Of a DNA stretch of 64,000 bases, positions 1 to 8,105 are shown one piece after another. A program made the translations under genes and the position numbers. The notes below the pieces were generated by a model. That model made no database searches. It was not told the DNA's origin and saw only the letters and a program-made list of their open reading frames with translations. This DNA comes from Mycolicibacter heraklionensis (GTDB lineage: Bacteria; Actinomycetota; Actinomycetes; Mycobacteriales; Mycobacteriaceae): contig NZ_LDPO01000006.1 in the NCBI RefSeq assembly GCF_001021505.1, positions 1 to 64,000 of the forward strand, given 5' to 3'. Positions within the stretch are counted from its first letter, which is position 1. The number at the start of each line of letters is the position of its first letter.

Positions 1-188
1 GTACCGAGGGGGGCCGGGGTGCCGAGCGGGGCCGGAATCGGCATCGGGTCATCGACCAGCGCCGGGGCCGCTTTGGCGGACGCGACACCGAATCCGAGCG
101 TGGCCAGCGTCATCGCGCCGGCGCAGATCAAGGTCAGACGCACTCGTGGCTGGGCAAAACGGTTTACAAACAACGCGCTACTCCTCAA
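1..188 (-). CDS. N-terminus of a secreted protein (partial, runs off left edge)
   Basis: On the minus strand an open frame enters the window edge and begins with a plausible signal peptide: basic residues (VNRFAQPRVR), a hydrophobic stretch (LTLICAGAMTLATLGFGVA), then SAKA-APA, which looks like a signal peptidase I site. A Pro/Ala-rich linker (PMPIPAPLGTPAPLG) follows, as in many mycobacterial exported proteins. A TTG at 188 is the longest reasonable start; GTG further inside is possible. The catalytic part lies outside the window, so no function can be given. It is transcribed divergently from the biotinyl protein gene. In M. tuberculosis the flank of that gene is occupied by rshA/sigH, so this neighbour differs. 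Confidence 0.5.
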   Translation of the reverse strand, partial: MRSSALFVNRFAQPRVRLTLICAGAMTLATLGFGVASAKAAPALVDDPMPIPAPLGTPAPLG

Positions 189-435
189 GTTCGATCTCGA
201 CTTGTGCCGCGTCACGGCGATTTCGTCACGCGTTCAAAACACTCGAGTAACGGTGCTATGCAATTGTCACAGCAGAAACACGACACGATCACGGATCGAA
301 CTCTCTACATCCTCTTATTTATCTTGGAGTTCGCTTACCCGAGCGCCCCGCCGGGGGCCTGACGGGGTTGTGGTTCGATAGGGCCTAGCTTTTTGGATGT
401 ACGCAATCGTCGACTGGGTGATGAACGAGGTGAAG

Positions 436-651
436 ATGGCCGAGGACGTTCGCGCGGAGATCGTGGCCAGCGTGCTCGAAGTCGTGGTCCACGAGGGCGA
501 CCAGATCAACGAGGGCGACACCGTGGTGCTGCTGGAGTCGATGAAGATGGAGATCCCGGTGCTGGCCGAGACTGCGGGCACCATCAGCAAGGTAGCCGTG
601 CAGGTCGGTGACGTGATCCAGGCCGGCGATCTGATCGCCGTGATCAGCTGA
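436..651 (+). CDS. Biotinylated/lipoyl-attachment protein TB7.3 (Rv3221c-like)
   Basis: This 71-residue protein is essentially a single biotinyl-lipoyl domain. The MKMEIPV motif supplies the acceptor lysine between two glycine-rich turns, and the chain ends VGDVIQAGDLIAVIS. The family is known as TB7.3 in M. tuberculosis; stand-alone domains of this kind serve as biotin carriers, but the carboxylase partner is not encoded nearby. The ATG at 436 is chosen because it gives the known 71-aa length (MAEDVRAEIV...) and is preceded by GAGGTG; an in-frame ATG at 397 would add 13 residues. The gene sits 32 bp upstream of pdtaS on the same strand, so co-transcription is likely. Confidence 0.93.
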   Translation: MAEDVRAEIVASVLEVVVHEGDQINEGDTVVLLESMKMEIPVLAETAGTISKVAVQVGDVIQAGDLIAVIS

Positions 652-683
652 TCGCAGCCGGCGTGAACGGCGCAACCTAGCCG

Positions 684-2171
684 ATGTCCACACTCGGTGA
701 CCTGCTTGCCGAACACACCGTTTTGCCGGGCAGCGCGGTGGACCACCTGCATGCCGTGGTCGGGGAGTGGCAACTGCTGGCGGACTTGTCGTTTGCCGAC
801 TACCTGATGTGGGTGCGCCGCGATCTGGACGCCGGCGGTGCACTGGTGTGCGTGGCGCAGTGCCGGCCCAATACCGCGCCCACGGTGCTGCTCAGCGACG
901 CCGTCGGCACCGTCGTCGCCCCGGAGTGGATACCGCTGGCGGTCGCGGCTTTCGAGTCCGGGGTGATTGGGCGGGAAGGCATTGCCGGACAACGCAATAT
1001 GGAGGCGGTACCGGTACGGCACGGCGACCAGATCGTGGCCGTGCTGACCCACCAGACCGCGTTGACGGGCGGCCGCGAGTCCAGCCGGTTGGAAGCCGCC
1101 TATTTGGATTGCGCGGCCGACCTGGTGCACATGCTCTCCGAGGGCACCTTCCCCGACGTCGGTGACATCGCGGTGTCGCGCTCGAGTCCGCGGGTCGGAG
1201 ACGGCTTCATCCGGTTGGCCGTCGACGGCACGGTCCGTTACGCCAGCCCGAACGCGGTGTCGGCCTACCACCGCATGGGTCTGGCCGCCGAACTGGCCGG
1301 CCACGACCTGGTCGCGGTCACCCGGCCGCTGATCTCCGACCCGTTCGAGGCGCACGAGCTGGCCGAGCATGTGCGTGAGTCGCTGTCCGGCGGGTCGAGC
1401 ATGCGGTTCGAGGTCGACGCGGCCGGAGCGGTGGTGCTGCTGCGCACCCTGCCGCTGATCGTGCATGGCCAGCCGGCCGGGGCGGCGGTCCTGGTTCGCG
1501 ACGTCACCGAGGTGAAGCGCCGCGACCGCGCGCTGCTTTCGAAGGACGCGACCATTCGAGAGATCCATCATCGGGTGAAGAACAACCTGCAGACCGTGGC
1601 GGCGTTGCTACGGCTACAGGCCCGCCGCACGGCCAGCACCGAAGGACGCGAGGCGCTACTGGAGTCGGTGCGGCGGGTGTCGTCGATCGCACTGGTCCAC
1701 GAAGCGCTGTCGATGTCGGTCGACGAGGTGGTGAACCTTGACAAGGTGATCGACCGGATCCTGCCGATGATGAATGACGTTGCCAGCGTGGATATGCCGA
1801 TCCATGTCGCCCGGATCGGGTCGATCGGCTCGCTGGACGCCGACCGGGCGACCGCGTTGATCATGGTGATCACCGAACTGGTGCAGAACGCGATCGAGCA
1901 CGCCTTTTCCGCGGACGCAGACCGCCGTGCCGTGACGATCCGTGCCGAACGCTCGGCGCGTTGGCTCGACGTCGTGGTCCACGACGACGGTCACGGGTTG
2001 CCCGAAGGGTTCCGGCTGGAAACCTCTGACCGGCTCGGCCTGCAGATCGTCAACACGCTGGTGTCAGCGGAGCTCAACGGCTCGCTGACCGCTCAAGACG
2101 CGCCGGGCGGCGGGACCGAGATGGTGCTGCGTATCCCGGTCGGCGGACGCCGCCTCCGTCAGGCGTGGTAA
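684..2171 (+). CDS. pdtaS: Sensor histidine kinase PdtaS
   Basis: This 495-aa soluble sensor kinase is close to M. tuberculosis PdtaS (Rv3220c). An N-terminal GAF-like region (about 1-155) is followed by a PAS-like region (about 170-275). The HisKA_2 dimerisation box has the signature IREIHHRVKNN with phosphoacceptor candidates His295/His296. A HATPase_c domain (about 370-490) shows the N box (ELVQNAIEHAF) and G box (DDGHGLP). No membrane segment is visible, so it is cytoplasmic. The known partner is the RNA-binding antiterminator PdtaR, which is not in this window. The gene converges on whiB1 and the two share a strong hairpin terminator. Confidence 0.95.
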   Translation: MSTLGDLLAEHTVLPGSAVDHLHAVVGEWQLLADLSFADYLMWVRRDLDAGGALVCVAQCRPNTAPTVLLSDAVGTVVAPEWIPLAVAAFESGVIGREGIAGQRNMEAVPVRHGDQIVAVLTHQTALTGGRESSRLEAAYLDCAADLVHMLSEGTFPDVGDIAVSRSSPRVGDGFIRLAVDGTVRYASPNAVSAYHRMGLAAELAGHDLVAVTRPLISDPFEAHELAEHVRESLSGGSSMRFEVDAAGAVVLLRTLPLIVHGQPAGAAVLVRDVTEVKRRDRALLSKDATIREIHHRVKNNLQTVAALLRLQARRTASTEGREALLESVRRVSSIALVHEALSMSVDEVVNLDKVIDRILPMMNDVASVDMPIHVARIGSIGSLDADRATALIMVITELVQNAIEHAFSADADRRAVTIRAERSARWLDVVVHDDGHGLPEGFRLETSDRLGLQIVNTLVSAELNGSLTAQDAPGGGTEMVLRIPVGGRRLRQAW

Positions 2172-2189
2172 GACCCAGCCCGACACAAA

Positions 2190-2224
2190 ACGACGCGGCC
2201 CCGACCAGGTCGGGGCCGCGTCGT
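2190..2224. terminator. Bidirectional hairpin between pdtaS and whiB1
   Basis: A near-perfect 17-bp inverted repeat (2190-2206 with 2208-2224, core GCGGCCCCGACC/GGTCGGGGCCGC) lies in the 67-bp gap between two converging genes. It is very GC-rich and lacks a clear U-tract on either strand, as is common for mycobacterial terminators. Its position suits ending both transcripts. Confidence 0.75.
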
Positions 2225-2238
2225 CGTCGATCTGAGGG

Positions 2239-2493
2239 TCAGACCCCGCTGCGCGCCCGGGTGCGAGCGTTGCGACGCTTGAGCGCACGCCGCTCGTCTT
2301 CGCTCATGCCGCCCCACACGCCGGCGTCCTGGCCGGTCTCCAGCGCCCAGGTCAGGCACTCGGTGACCACCGAGCAACGGGTGCAGACCTGCTTAGCGGA
2401 AGCAATCTGGGCGAGAGCCGGCCCGCTGTTTCCCACCGGGAAGAACAGCTCCGGGTCCTCGTCGCGACAGACCGCCTTGTGGCGCCAATCCAT
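2239..2493 (-). CDS. whiB1: Iron-sulfur regulator WhiB1
   Basis: This 84-aa Wbl protein has the four [4Fe-4S] ligands Cys9, Cys37, Cys40 and Cys46 (C-X27-C-X2-C-X5-C), the GVWGG turn at 58-62, and a basic C-terminal tail (RRALKRRNARTRAR) for DNA binding. M. tuberculosis WhiB1 is an essential NO-responsive regulator that binds the primary sigma factor. ATG at 2493 gives the exact family length (MDWRHKAVC...) and has GGAG about 10 nt upstream; the frame is open further upstream but without homology. The 254-bp 5' region before it carries a CRP-type operator. Confidence 0.97.
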   Translation of the reverse strand: MDWRHKAVCRDEDPELFFPVGNSGPALAQIASAKQVCTRCSVVTECLTWALETGQDAGVWGGMSEDERRALKRRNARTRARSGV

Positions 2494-2593
2494 AGGTCTC
2501 CAACTCCTTACTTTGCGCGCAGCGAGGTGCGCTATTGCTTTTCGGCTCTTATAAGCGGCGCAAGAAATCAGTACGGCTTGCATCCGATCGCTC

Positions 2594-2653
2594 GATCGTT
2601 TCACAGCCTGGACAGATGTCAAGGGTGCGCTTTATCACGTGGCCAACGTCACG
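2594..2653 (-). promoter_or_regulatory. whiB1 promoter with CRP-type operator
   Basis: Read on the minus strand, 2653-2638 is CGTGACGTTGGCCACG, which fits the cAMP-receptor consensus TGTGA-N6-TCACA at xGTGA-N6-xCACx. Downstream at 2622-2617 is a perfect TTGACA, taken as the -35 box, with a weak -10 near 2599-2594. If so, transcription starts near 2587 and the operator is centred about 58.5 bp upstream. From memory, the M. tuberculosis whiB1 promoter has a CRP (Rv3676) site at that same distance. The start point is inferred, not mapped. Confidence 0.5.
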
Positions 2654-2747
2654 TTTGCGCGGGGCTGCTCCCAGCGCGCCGGCGCGGATGTACTACAGTG
2701 GACCTAACTGTGCGCTCATCGAGCAATTTGAGCGCTATCTCCGCAGG

Positions 2748-3713
2748 TCAGCGGGATTTCTTTGCCGGAGGGGCGACGACGCTCAGCGCGTCGGGAACCG
2801 CACGGAACGTCATCGTGGTACGCAGCCCGAGATATTCGCCATCGATTTGAGTCGCGATCGGTGTGTCGCCCGCGTCCACCCGCAGCGCGGCCACGTCGTC
2901 GTCGCGGATGAGCTGTTTGGCGCGTAGCTTCGGCCGTTTCGAGAGCATCTGCCGGACCAGCCTCAGCGTGGGTAAAACCTTCATGCTGGTGGTCGCGAAC
3001 ACGCCCATTCCCGACTCAAAGGTGGTGTCGGGGTTGGTCCATACGCACCGCTCGTCGGCATAGGTCCACGGCGCGCAGTTCGAGACGAACACGAAATGCA
3101 CCCCTTCGACCGGCTGGTCGTCACCCAGTTGCAGCGTCAACGTCGGCGCACGGCGGGTGGTCGCCAGCACCGCGGGGACCGCCGCGCGGATATAACGCAG
3201 CGCGGTGACGGCGTGGCCCTTCTCGCGTTCGGCCTCCACCGCGGCCACCACCTCGCCGTCGACTCCCATCCCGGCGTTGAGGACCGACCACCGCTCGCCG
3301 CAGTCGATCAGACCGATCCGGCGCCACGCGGTATGGCCGCCTGGGTGGTTGATCAACTCGATGAGCTGGTTGGTGGCGGCGATCGGGTCGGCCGCGATGC
3401 CCAACGAACGCGCGAACACGTTCGCCGATCCGCCGGGCACCACCGCTACCGCGGGCAGGTGTGCCGGCGGCGGCGAACCAGGTGTCCCGAGCAGGCCGTT
3501 CACCACGCCGTGCACGGTTCCGTCGCCACCGTGCGCGATGACCAGCTCGATGCCGTCCCGGCTCGCGGCCTGACTGATCTCGATGGCGTGACCGCGATAG
3601 TCGGTGTGCACCACGGTCAGGTCGAGTCGGCTCTTGAGCGCGTGGGCGAGTAGGTCGCGCCCGGCCGGCGTAGTGGATGTGGCATTGGGGTTGACGATCA
3701 GCACGGCGCGCAC
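2748..3713 (-). CDS. Diacylglycerol/sphingosine-kinase-type lipid kinase (Rv3218-like)
   Basis: This 321-aa protein has a DAGK catalytic domain. The N-terminus MRAVLIVNPNATS is the typical first strand and phosphate loop, and HGGDGTVHGVVNGL (about 61-74) is the GGDGT nucleotide-binding motif of the DAGK/sphingosine kinase/YegS superfamily. PGGSANVFARSLG follows as the second glycine loop. It should be cytoplasmic or peripheral and phosphorylate a lipid or lipid-like alcohol; the substrate cannot be told from sequence. It lies upstream of whiB1 on the same strand, with a 254-bp gap holding whiB1's own promoter, and is divergent from the membrane protein gene at 3769. Confidence 0.9.
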   Translation of the reverse strand: MRAVLIVNPNATSTTPAGRDLLAHALKSRLDLTVVHTDYRGHAIEISQAASRDGIELVIAHGGDGTVHGVVNGLLGTPGSPPPAHLPAVAVVPGGSANVFARSLGIAADPIAATNQLIELINHPGGHTAWRRIGLIDCGERWSVLNAGMGVDGEVVAAVEAEREKGHAVTALRYIRAAVPAVLATTRRAPTLTLQLGDDQPVEGVHFVFVSNCAPWTYADERCVWTNPDTTFESGMGVFATTSMKVLPTLRLVRQMLSKRPKLRAKQLIRDDDVAALRVDAGDTPIATQIDGEYLGLRTTMTFRAVPDALSVVAPPAKKSR

Positions 3714-3768
3714 GGGGTATCAGTCTATGGGCAACCGGGAGATGGGATCGGGTGGCTACGCTGGCGGC

Positions 3769-4161
3769 GTGAAAGCCGTCGCTGACTCACCGCGTGCTGT
3801 ATTCGGCGCGGGCCTGATCGTTGCAGTGCAGGGCGCGGCCGCGCTGGCTGTCGCGGTGGTGCTGGTGCTGCGGGCACTGGCCGGTGCGGATCAGCATGAC
3901 GCCAACGGCTACGGCACCGCGGCGTGGTTCGCGCTGGTTGGCGCCGCCGTCTCGGCAGCCGGTTGGGCGCTGCTGCGGGGCCGGCGGGTCGGGCGCGGCG
4001 TGGCGGTGTTCGCCAATCTGCTCCTGCTGCCGGTCGCCTGGTATCTGGGGGTGGGTTCACACCGCTGGGGCTACGGCGTCGTGGTCGGCGTGGCGGCCGT
4101 GGCGGTGCTCGCGGCGTTGTTCAGTCCGGCGGCGCTGCGCTGGGCGGCACGACGCCCATAG
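3769..4161 (+). CDS. Conserved four-helix membrane protein (Rv3217c-like)
   Basis: This 130-aa protein is almost entirely hydrophobic, with four predicted membrane helices (about 10-33, 45-65, 72-88 and 95-118) and short loops. No catalytic motif is visible and no function is known to me. The GTG at 3769 is chosen because TACGCT (3757-3762) ends six bases before it, the spacing of a leaderless mycobacterial mRNA. An in-frame ATG at 3727 would add 14 residues. Its 3' end overlaps the entC 3' end by 41 bp on the opposite strand. The acetyltransferase gene (Rv3216) found next to it in M. tuberculosis is not seen here. Confidence 0.8.
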   Translation: MKAVADSPRAVFGAGLIVAVQGAAALAVAVVLVLRALAGADQHDANGYGTAAWFALVGAAVSAAGWALLRGRRVGRGVAVFANLLLLPVAWYLGVGSHRWGYGVVVGVAAVAVLAALFSPAALRWAARRP

Positions 4162-5266
4162 CCGACAGGATCGTGCCGAACTTCGTCACGGTTTCGGCCA
4201 GTTCCTCGTCCGGGTCGGATTCGGCGACGATCCCGCCGCCGGCATGGGCCAGCGCGGATCGGCGGTCGGCGGACAGTTGCGCGCAGCGGATCGAAACCAC
4301 CCATCGGCCGTCGCCGTTGGCGTCGCACCAGCCGACCGCGCCGGCGTAAAAGCCCCGGTCGCCCTCCAGCTCGGTGATGAGGTCGACCGCGGCGCCGGTC
4401 GGCACCCCGCCGACGGCGGCCGTCGGGTGCAGTGCCAGCGCCAAATCCAGCGCGGTGGTGGCGGTGTCGCGCAACCGGCCGCTGATGGGCGTGTTCAGGT
4501 GCCACACCGCGGCGGTGCTGCTGAGCTGCGGCGCCGGCGCGACGTCGAGGTCGGTGCACAGTGGCTCGAGGGCCGCACGCAGCTGGTCGACGACCAGCTG
4601 ATGCTCGTGGCGGTTCTTGCCGGACTCGGCCAGCGCGGCTCCGTTGGCGGCGTCGATTTTCGCGTCGGGGGAGCGCGGTGCCGAACCGGCGAAGGGCCGG
4701 CAGGTCACGCGGTCTCCGTCGCGGGCGACCAACAGCTCCGGGCTGGCGCCGACCAGCACCGCGCCGGCGTAGCCTTCCCCGGCCGCACTCAGGTCGACCA
4801 GATAGCCGTAGCCGCTCGGGTCAGCGGCGACCAACCGGTGCAGGAGGGTGCCGGCGTCCAGCGGGGCGTCGGCGGCCAGGCGCAGCCCGCGGGCCAGCAC
4901 CACCTTGTGTAGGGCGCTGCGCGGGGCGGTCAGCTCCGCCAGGGCCCGGCAGATCCGGGTGCGGTGCTCGTCGGGAGGCGGAATCTGCGCGACGACACGG
5001 ACCGCCGGCAGCGCTGCGCCGGGCGCCAGCGGCAGCGCGTCGGCGCACCGCACCCCTTGCGGGACGAACAGGGCCGCCGCGGCATCCGGGCGGAAAGGTA
5101 ACGCGCCCACCACTATCGATGTGTCGCCGGCAGACAGTGCGGCTTGGGCGGCGGCGACATCGGCGAACCCGGTTGTCATCGCGTCGGCTGACAGTGTCCC
5201 GGCGGGTCCGGAAAGCACAAATGCCGGCGTTGTCGGCGACAGCGGTTCGGGCGGCGGCGTCCTCAA
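4121..5266 (-). CDS. entC: Isochorismate synthase EntC
   Basis: This 381-aa chorismate-binding enzyme resembles Rv3215 and would convert chorismate to isochorismate. Visible signatures are HKVVLARGL, VGASPELLVARDGDRV, KNRHEHQLVVD, HLNTPISGRL, HPTAAVGGVPT, ELEGDRGFYAGAVGW, and the C-terminal GGGIVAESDPDEE Mg-binding stretch. The start is a TTG at 5266 that overlaps the stop of the preceding phosphatase gene (TTGA); it gives near the family length (372 in M. tuberculosis), while the frame upstream lies inside that gene. The alternative is a GTG some 13 codons in. Isochorismate in mycobacteria is linked to menaquinone and mycobactin; neither pathway's other genes are here. Confidence 0.9.
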   Translation of the reverse strand: MRTPPPEPLSPTTPAFVLSGPAGTLSADAMTTGFADVAAAQAALSAGDTSIVVGALPFRPDAAAALFVPQGVRCADALPLAPGAALPAVRVVAQIPPPDEHRTRICRALAELTAPRSALHKVVLARGLRLAADAPLDAGTLLHRLVAADPSGYGYLVDLSAAGEGYAGAVLVGASPELLVARDGDRVTCRPFAGSAPRSPDAKIDAANGAALAESGKNRHEHQLVVDQLRAALEPLCTDLDVAPAPQLSSTAAVWHLNTPISGRLRDTATTALDLALALHPTAAVGGVPTGAAVDLITELEGDRGFYAGAVGWCDANGDGRWVVSIRCAQLSADRRSALAHAGGGIVAESDPDEELAETVTKFGTILSAMGVVPPSAAPPD

Positions 5267-5868
5267 AGTCCGGAGGCTTTCGGCCCGGTCAGCCCGAGTG
5301 CGACGAGCTGGCGCACCCCGTGCTCGAACCCGCAGACGGCCAGTGACGCCACGGCCATCCCGAACCGCGCTCCGTCGGCCAACGGCAGCTCGAGCCAACG
5401 GGCGATCACCGCCCGGGAGAAGTGGCCGTGTCCGACGAAAACCACGTCACGCGAGGCGAGTTGCCGCAGTGCGACCGCAACCATCCGGTCGGCGCGATCG
5501 CTGACCTGCGCCACCGTCTCACCGCCGGCACTGCCGTGCGTCCAGATCAGCCAGTCGGATTCGGTCTGGCGGATCTGCGCGGTGGTCAGCCCTTCGTAGC
5601 GGCCGTAGTCCCACTCGGCGAGGTCGTCGGAGATCTCATCGACGTGCAGTCCGGCCAGCTCGGCGGAGATCTGGGTGCGGCGGCGCGGGCTGCAGATCAC
5701 CAGCGGGTTGTCCAGCGCAAGCTCGGCCAGTGTCGCGCGGGCGGCGACGGCTTGGCGCCGGCCCACCTCGGTCAACTCCAGATCGGTGCGCCCGGTGTGC
5801 CGACCGCTTTGGGACCACTCGGTTTCGCCGTGACGCAGCAGCAGAAGTCGGTGCTCCTCGATCCCCAC
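5263..5868 (-). CDS. gpm2: Histidine phosphatase family protein (Rv3214/Gpm2-like acid phosphatase)
   Basis: This 201-aa protein has the phosphoglycerate-mutase fold signature LLLRHGETEWS near residue 10, where the RHG histidine is the phosphate acceptor. ICSPRRRT supplies the second arginine, EWDYGRYEGLT follows, and VGHGHFSRAV carries the second catalytic histidine. Although annotated gpm2 in M. tuberculosis, Rv3214 has been characterised as a phosphatase rather than a mutase, so phosphatase is preferred. GTG at 5868 gives a length like the 203-aa homologue. Its stop overlaps the TTG start of entC, so the two are translationally coupled. It is divergent from the ParA-like gene. Confidence 0.92.
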   Translation of the reverse strand: MGIEEHRLLLLRHGETEWSQSGRHTGRTDLELTEVGRRQAVAARATLAELALDNPLVICSPRRRTQISAELAGLHVDEISDDLAEWDYGRYEGLTTAQIRQTESDWLIWTHGSAGGETVAQVSDRADRMVAVALRQLASRDVVFVGHGHFSRAVIARWLELPLADGARFGMAVASLAVCGFEHGVRQLVALGLTGPKASGL

Positions 5869-5946
5869 GCCCGTCGATTCTGCCCGACGGCGGACATCGG
5901 CGGGCGTTTGGTGCTTCGGGGAGCCAAGCCGTGCCAGTATGTCGGT

Positions 5947-6747
5947 GTGACGGGGATGCGGATCTTGGCGGTTGCCAACCAGAAAGGCGGCGTGGCCAAG
6001 ACCACGACGGTGGCGTCGCTGGGTGCGGCGATGGCCGAGCTGGGCCGGCGGGTGTTGCTGGTCGACCTCGACCCGCAGGGCTGCCTGACCTTCTCCCTGG
6101 GACATGACCCCGACAAGCTGCCGGTGTCGGTGCACGAAGTGCTGCTCGGTGACGTGGAACCCAACACGGCATTGGTGCCGACCGCCGAGGGGATGACGTT
6201 GCTGCCGGCCAACATCGACCTGGCCGGCGCCGAGGCGATGCTGCTGATGCGGGCCGGCCGGGAGTACGCCCTGCAGCGGGCACTGGCCAAACTGGAAGAC
6301 GAGTTCGATGTGGTGGTCATCGACTGCCCGCCGTCGCTGGGTGTGCTGACCCTCAACGGTCTCACGGCGGCCGGTGAGGTGATCGTGCCGCTGCAGTGCG
6401 AGACCTTGGCCCATCGGGGTGTCGGCCAATTCCTGCGCACCGTCGCCGATGTCCAGCAGATCACCAACCCGAAGCTGCGCCTGCTGGGAGCCTTGCCGAC
6501 GCTCTACGACTCGCGCACCACCCACAGCCGCGACGTGTTGCTCGACATCGCCGACCGCTACGACCTGCCGGTGCTGGCCCCGCCGATCCCGCGGACGGTG
6601 CGTTTCGCCGAGGCCAGCGCATCGGGTGCGTCGGTGATCGCCGCGCGTAAAAACAAGGGCGCGCAGGCCTATCGGCAGCTGGCCGAGGCGTTGCTCAAGT
6701 ACTGGAAGAACGGCAAGACGCTGCCCACCTTCACCCCCGAGGTCTAG
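5947..6747 (+). CDS. ParA/Soj-type ATPase (Rv3213c-like)
   Basis: This 266-aa MinD/ParA-family ATPase shows the deviant Walker A NQKGGVAKTT (11-20), VLLVDLDPQG as motif A', and VVVIDCPPSLGVLT as Walker B with switch. It is an orphan: no parB or parS-like partner adjoins it, unlike the chromosomal parAB locus. It may therefore position something other than the origin. GTG at 5947 reproduces the exact 266-aa length of the M. tuberculosis homologue; an ATG three codons downstream (5956) is the alternative. The gene diverges from the phosphatase and converges on the beta-propeller gene. Confidence 0.9.
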   Translation: MTGMRILAVANQKGGVAKTTTVASLGAAMAELGRRVLLVDLDPQGCLTFSLGHDPDKLPVSVHEVLLGDVEPNTALVPTAEGMTLLPANIDLAGAEAMLLMRAGREYALQRALAKLEDEFDVVVIDCPPSLGVLTLNGLTAAGEVIVPLQCETLAHRGVGQFLRTVADVQQITNPKLRLLGALPTLYDSRTTHSRDVLLDIADRYDLPVLAPPIPRTVRFAEASASGASVIAARKNKGAQAYRQLAEALLKYWKNGKTLPTFTPEV

Positions 6748-6777
6748 CCCCTTCTTGCGCGACCCCTTCTTGCGCGA
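6748..6777. repeat. Tandem 15-bp duplication
   Basis: The 15-mer CCCCTTCTTGCGCGA occurs twice back to back directly after the parA-like stop codon, in the 108-bp gap between two converging genes. It may be a slippage product; no U-tract terminator is evident. Confidence 0.8.
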
Positions 6778-6855
6778 CGGTGCGCGTCTGCACGCCGACA
6801 CGCCGGTCCGCGGGGTACAACTATGCACCCTCGCGCGGGTGGATTTGGGCCGCCA

Positions 6856-8091
6856 TCAACCCAGCGCGACCACGGTGTCGCCGCGCTGCTCCAGCACCGT
6901 CGGCCCCGACACCGCCGGAAACACCGCTGAGACCCCGGGCGGGCGGCTGACCGGGATGATCCGTTCGGCAGCGCCGGTGTTCTGGTCGAAGACGCCGACC
7001 CCGTCGGTCACCGGGATCAGCAGGCGCCCGGCCATCGCCGCAGCCGGTCCCAGCGGAACCGCGGCGCCGGAGCGCGGAACGGTATAGCGGTAGGCCAGGG
7101 TTCCGGAGTCGAACACCATCACGGCATCGCCGGTCCACCAGCAGATCAACCCGGTGGGCCGCGATACCGGCAGGGCGGCGCTGTCGGGAGTGGGCTTGGC
7201 CGGCAGCAGAGTCTTGGCGATCGTGCTGCCGGTCTGGTCGACCACCTCGATCCGCGGCTGCGGGGTGGGCAGATAGACCGCGGTGTTGGCGCCGGCGTCC
7301 GAGTCGGTCACCGCAAGCACCCGGGCGCCGGAGTCGGCGGTCACGCCGTGCTCGGGGACGTGCTGGGTCTCCGGCTCGTCTTCTTCCTTCCCCGCGCGCA
7401 GCAGGGTCAGTTGCAGGTCGGTTTGGCCCGCACAGGCCTCCAAAACCGAGACCGCCGACGAGGCGGCCGCTGCCGAGACCAGGGTGCAGCCCTGTCCGCG
7501 GCCGCGCGCCGACGGTTTCACCCGGGCATCGATTTCCCCGTAGGACAGCACCCGGACCAGGTCCGAACGCCACAGTTCCAGGCGGGTGGAACCGGCAGAG
7601 AGCACCGCGCTGCCTTCGGAGGTGATCCGCACGGCCCGGTCGGCGTAGCCGGTTCGGGCCGGTCCGCGCAGGCCGTCGGCGGCCACGATCGAGCTGACCT
7701 GGCCGCAGCCGCGGGAGTCCGGATACACCGCGACGGCGTAACGGTAGATCCAGGACACCCCGCACAGGTCGACGTCGCGGGAGTAGCTCCAGCGCTCCTC
7801 CCCGGTGACCGGGTCACGCCCGCTCATCCGAGGGCCGTCGCCGGTGATGACCGTGCCGGAGACCAGCACCGGGGCCCACGTTGCCGGGCTGGCTGCTGTC
7901 CACAGCTGGGACAGCGCCGCGGGCACCATCGCGGCCGACGGGGGATTGGTCGCCGAGTCCGATGCCGGCCGGCTGACCGTGGCGCGGGCATCGCTGGTCC
8001 ACCAGATGACCACTCCGACGACGACGATCACGACCGCGATCAGCGCCGCCGCGACCAGATCACCGGAGGCGCGGCGCTCGGGTCGCACCAT
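6856..8091 (-). CDS. Membrane-anchored beta-propeller protein (Rv3212-like)
   Basis: This 411-aa protein has an N-terminal membrane helix (about 13-31, AALIAVVIVVVGVVIWW) and a large extracytoplasmic part. The latter has repeating blade-like strings such as MSGRDPVTGEERWSY, GVGVFDQNTG and VMVFDSGTLAYRY, as in PQQ-like propellers. Four cysteines (for example VDLCGVSW and SRGCGQ) suggest oxidised disulfides outside the cell. The family is conserved in actinobacteria, and no enzymatic activity is known to me. It lies 14 bp downstream of rhlE on the same strand and probably shares its transcript, although one product is cytoplasmic and the other exported. Confidence 0.78.
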   Translation of the reverse strand: MVRPERRASGDLVAAALIAVVIVVVGVVIWWTSDARATVSRPASDSATNPPSAAMVPAALSQLWTAASPATWAPVLVSGTVITGDGPRMSGRDPVTGEERWSYSRDVDLCGVSWIYRYAVAVYPDSRGCGQVSSIVAADGLRGPARTGYADRAVRITSEGSAVLSAGSTRLELWRSDLVRVLSYGEIDARVKPSARGRGQGCTLVSAAAASSAVSVLEACAGQTDLQLTLLRAGKEEDEPETQHVPEHGVTADSGARVLAVTDSDAGANTAVYLPTPQPRIEVVDQTGSTIAKTLLPAKPTPDSAALPVSRPTGLICWWTGDAVMVFDSGTLAYRYTVPRSGAAVPLGPAAAMAGRLLIPVTDGVGVFDQNTGAAERIIPVSRPPGVSAVFPAVSGPTVLEQRGDTVVALG

Positions 8092-8105
8092 CTCAGCGGC
8101 CCAGC

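Noticed and set aside
315..1571. 418-aa minus-strand open frame opposite the biotinyl protein and pdtaS
   Set aside because: Low-complexity His/Arg/Gly-rich translation typical of the antisense frame of a GC-rich gene; the plus strand encodes clear known proteins.
2617..2632. Second CRP site closer to the whiB1 promoter
   Set aside because: The sequence at that place does not match TGTGA-N6-TCACA.
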